DNA from: Bacteroidales bacterium
GTDB taxonomy: Bacteria; Bacteroidota; Bacteroidia; Bacteroidales; P3
DNA length: 64,000 nucleotides
Direction of reading: 5' to 3'
NCBI GenBank assembly: GCA_017633985.1
Contig: JAGBOF010000010.1
Location: 62,001-126,000, forward strand
Part shown: piece by piece, positions 62,095-64,000 of the stretch
Layout of the letters: each line of letters opens with the position of its first letter
Position numbering within the stretch: the stretch's first letter is position 1
Position numbers and translations under genes: made by a program
Notes under the pieces: model-generated
What the model was told of the DNA's origin: nothing
Database searches by the model: none
What the model saw: only the letters and a program-made list of their open reading frames with translations

Positions 62095-63544
62095 TGTTTT
62101 GTTTTTTTATGTTTTTTAATAAATCGATAGCATCTGCATTACCTTGTCCAGCAGATAGTTCTAACCAATAAATGGCTAATTTTCTATGTTCTTCTTTTCC
62201 CCTATCTGAAAACAATTGATAATATATCTTACCGAGCCAATACTGTCCTTCTGGATTATTATTTCTTGCAGATAATTCTAACCAATACAATCCTGTATTA
62301 TAATCTTGTCTTGTTCCTAATCCCCCTAAATAGCATATTCCTAATTGATATTGTGCATCTGGATTGTTTAATTCTGCAGCCTTTTTCCACCAATAAACAG
62401 CTTGTTTATAATCTTGTGTAACACCTTGTCCATCATGATAACAACTTCCTAAATTATATTGAGACTGTCCATCACCTTGTTCTGCAGCCTTTTTCCACCA
62501 ATAAACAGCTTGTTTATAATCTTGTGTAATACCTTGACCAACATAATAACAAACTCCTAAATTACACTGTGCACTTGCATAACCTTGTTCTGCTGCCTTT
62601 GTATACCAATAAACAGCTTGTTTATAGTCTTGTGTTATGCCTTTACTTTCAGCATAACATGCACCCAAATTGTTTTGTGCTTTTGCATTTCCTTGTTCTG
62701 CTGCTTTGTTATACCAATACACAGCTTTCTTATAATCTTGCGTTACACCTTCACCTTTAGCATAACTTTTACCTAAATTGTTTTGTGCATTTGCATATCC
62801 TTGCTCTGCTGCTTTGTTATACCAATACACAGCTTGCTTATAATCTTGCGTTACACCTTCACCGTTATCATAACATACTCCTAAATCGTTTTGTGCCTTT
62901 GCATCACCTTGTTCTGCTGCCTTTGTATACCAATAAACAGCTTGTTTGTCATCTTTCTCAACACCTTCACCTTTAGCATAACATCTACCTAAATTGTTTT
63001 GTGCCTTTGCATATCCTTGCTCTGCTGCTTTGTTATACCAATACACAGCTTGCTTGTAGTCTTGCATTATGCCTTTACTTTCAGCATAACATGCACCCAA
63101 ATTGTTTTGTGCTTTTGCATTTCCTTGTTCTGCTGCCTTTGTATACCAATAAACTGCTTGTTTATAATCTTGTGTAATACCTTGACCAACATAATAACAA
63201 ACTCCTAAATTACACTGTGCACCTGCATAACCTTGTTCTGCTGCCTTTGTATACCAATAAACAGCTTGTTTATAGTCTTGTGTTATGCCTTTACTTCCAG
63301 CATAACATGCACCCAAATTGTTTTGTGCTTTTGCATATCCTTGCTCTGCTGCTTTTTTCCACCAATATACCGCTTGTCTATAGTCTTGCTTTACGCTTTC
63401 ACCGTTGTAATAACATAGTCCTAAACTAGATTGTGCTTTTGCATTTCCTTGCTCTGCCTCTGCTCTAAGACTATCTATATTGATTTCTTGTGCATAGTTG
63501 CTTATTCCTATAAAAAGGAATATTATAAAAATAAATTTTTTCAT
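62078..63544 (-). CDS. secreted Sel1-repeat protein with 12 repeats
   Basis: A 488-aa protein with signal peptide ending ISNYAQ and twelve Sel1-like repeats of 36 aa (consensus AQNNLGACYAKGEGVTQDYK then QAVYWYNKAAEQGNAK). Sel1 repeats form helical solenoids that bind proteins. The repeats are very similar at DNA level; the pair of units 2-3 recurs as units 8-9, with matching stretches 648 bp (six repeats) apart. Expansion and contraction by recombination is likely. Probably periplasmic or on the surface; partner unknown. Confidence 0.88.
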   Translation of the reverse strand: MKKFIFIIFLFIGISNYAQEINIDSLRAEAEQGNAKAQSSLGLCYYNGESVKQDYRQAVYWWKKAAEQGYAKAQNNLGACYAGSKGITQDYKQAVYWYTKAAEQGYAGAQCNLGVCYYVGQGITQDYKQAVYWYTKAAEQGNAKAQNNLGACYAESKGIMQDYKQAVYWYNKAAEQGYAKAQNNLGRCYAKGEGVEKDDKQAVYWYTKAAEQGDAKAQNDLGVCYDNGEGVTQDYKQAVYWYNKAAEQGYANAQNNLGKSYAKGEGVTQDYKKAVYWYNKAAEQGNAKAQNNLGACYAESKGITQDYKQAVYWYTKAAEQGYASAQCNLGVCYYVGQGITQDYKQAVYWWKKAAEQGDGQSQYNLGSCYHDGQGVTQDYKQAVYWWKKAAELNNPDAQYQLGICYLGGLGTRQDYNTGLYWLELSARNNNPEGQYWLGKIYYQLFSDRGKEEHRKLAIYWLELSAGQGNADAIDLLKNIKKQNNGKNK

Positions 63545-63576
63545 ACTGTCCGTTTATTTTTATATTTATACCTTTA

Positions 63577-63966
63577 TTATTTTCTTACATGTGATGCCGT
63601 GACCCATAAAGCATGCCCTTGTTGAGTTCGTACTCTCATACTTGTCCAACTTGACTCTATAACCTTTACTCTTGTTCCTGCCTGCAATACTTCAACTCTT
63701 CCTTCATACATCAGTTGAAGTATTCCCATTTCATCTCTCGCTACAGACGACTTTCCGACCTCGTCCATTGTACTTTTATCTATACATCCAAACGTTTCAG
63801 TGGTAATAGTTCCATATTCACCGATTCTAGGATGAGAAGAACTACCATCCCCAAGACTTCCCACTATTGTTATAATGACAAGTATGACTACTAATGTAAG
63901 ACAACCAACATTTTTTGGTTTGCTAAAAAATTGTTTAGCTTCTGTTTCAAATGAATTGTTACTCAT
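63577..63966 (-). CDS. membrane-anchored SH3-like protein
   Basis: A 129-aa protein with one TM helix at about residues 19-38 (VGCLTLVVILVIITIVGSLG). The following domain ends TRVKVIESSWTSMRVRTQQG then HALWVTASHVRK, which resembles a bacterial SH3b domain (strand-turn-strand with the terminal LWV). The role may be in cell-wall or protein binding. It is 32 bp upstream of the Sel1 gene on the same strand and near the right window edge. Confidence 0.6.
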   Translation of the reverse strand: MSNNSFETEAKQFFSKPKNVGCLTLVVILVIITIVGSLGDGSSSHPRIGEYGTITTETFGCIDKSTMDEVGKSSVARDEMGILQLMYEGRVEVLQAGTRVKVIESSWTSMRVRTQQGHALWVTASHVRK

Positions 63967-64000
63967 AGTTTGTTATTGCTTTGTTATATCCCATCAAGCC

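Noticed and set aside
62569..63625. Long plus-strand ORFs opposite the Sel1 gene
   Set aside because: They repeat with the 108-bp period of the Sel1 repeats on the other strand and are shadows of that gene.

Overview
The window comes from an AT-rich member of the Bacteroidota, most likely close to Bacteroidales. The evidence is the short primary sigma factor (288 aa), many promoters of the Bacteroidota type (-7 box TAnnTTTG, often with TTG about 19-21 bp upstream), no consistent Shine-Dalgarno pattern, and proteins with type 9 secretion sorting domains plus a PorT-type barrel. The bulk is ordinary core genome. No rRNA or tRNA gene, CRISPR array, phage or complete insertion sequence was seen.

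Layout. 1-3.3 kb: miaA, then a minus-strand unit antitoxin-toxin-ribF-LRR protein. 3.3-11.4 kb: atpD-atpC, dnaN, a secreted C1 peptidase and uvrA. 11.6-18.3 kb: nrnA with three FKBP-type prolyl isomerases, then an exonuclease, an FAH-family enzyme and recN. 18.4-26.7 kb: a secreted YD-like protein, and a minus-strand operon clpC-mlaE-mlaF-pgpH-nucleotidyltransferase. 26.8-31.4 kb: Usp-like protein, a rhomboid interrupted by a stop codon, and rpoD-dnaX. 31.6-39.1 kb: small lipoprotein, acyl-CoA dehydrogenase with etfA/etfB, glycosyltransferase, ilvE, truA. 39.3-45.1 kb: trmH-like, PorT-like barrel, coaD, an ECF sigma factor with an unusual membrane partner, two chimeric lipoproteins and a protease remnant. 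45.3-54.9 kb: serC-serA, a TPR protein, gyrA, a small membrane protein and mutL. 55.3-59.3 kb: an accessory island with two toxin-antitoxin pairs, a truncated Bro-N gene and two secreted-protein genes, each preceded by a copy of the same structured leader. 59.6-64 kb: a secreted M3 peptidase, a Sel1-repeat protein and small proteins.

Two things stand out as possibly undescribed. First, thirteen arrays of a degenerate repeat whose cores (ACGSCGT, AATCAGSCTGATT, ATCGCAGATTAA and relatives) recur at an exact 21-bp period, mostly in intergenic DNA outside promoters. One array lies inside a coding sequence, where 21 bp equals seven codons and keeps the frame. A second repeat class with the same 21-bp period lies next to two arrays. 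Second, two roughly 280-nt leaders (about 55.96-56.25 and 58.36-58.64 kb) each have their own promoter and a shared set of helices. Several helices differ in sequence between the copies but stay fully complementary, which is the signature of a conserved structure. Each leader follows a toxin-antitoxin pair and precedes a secreted-protein gene.

Three genes have reading-frame anomalies that could be recoding, slippage, mutation or sequencing error: dnaX (A9 run followed by a -1 frame that carries the tau C-terminus), a secreted protein with a T8 run in its signal peptide, and the rhomboid with an in-frame TAG.
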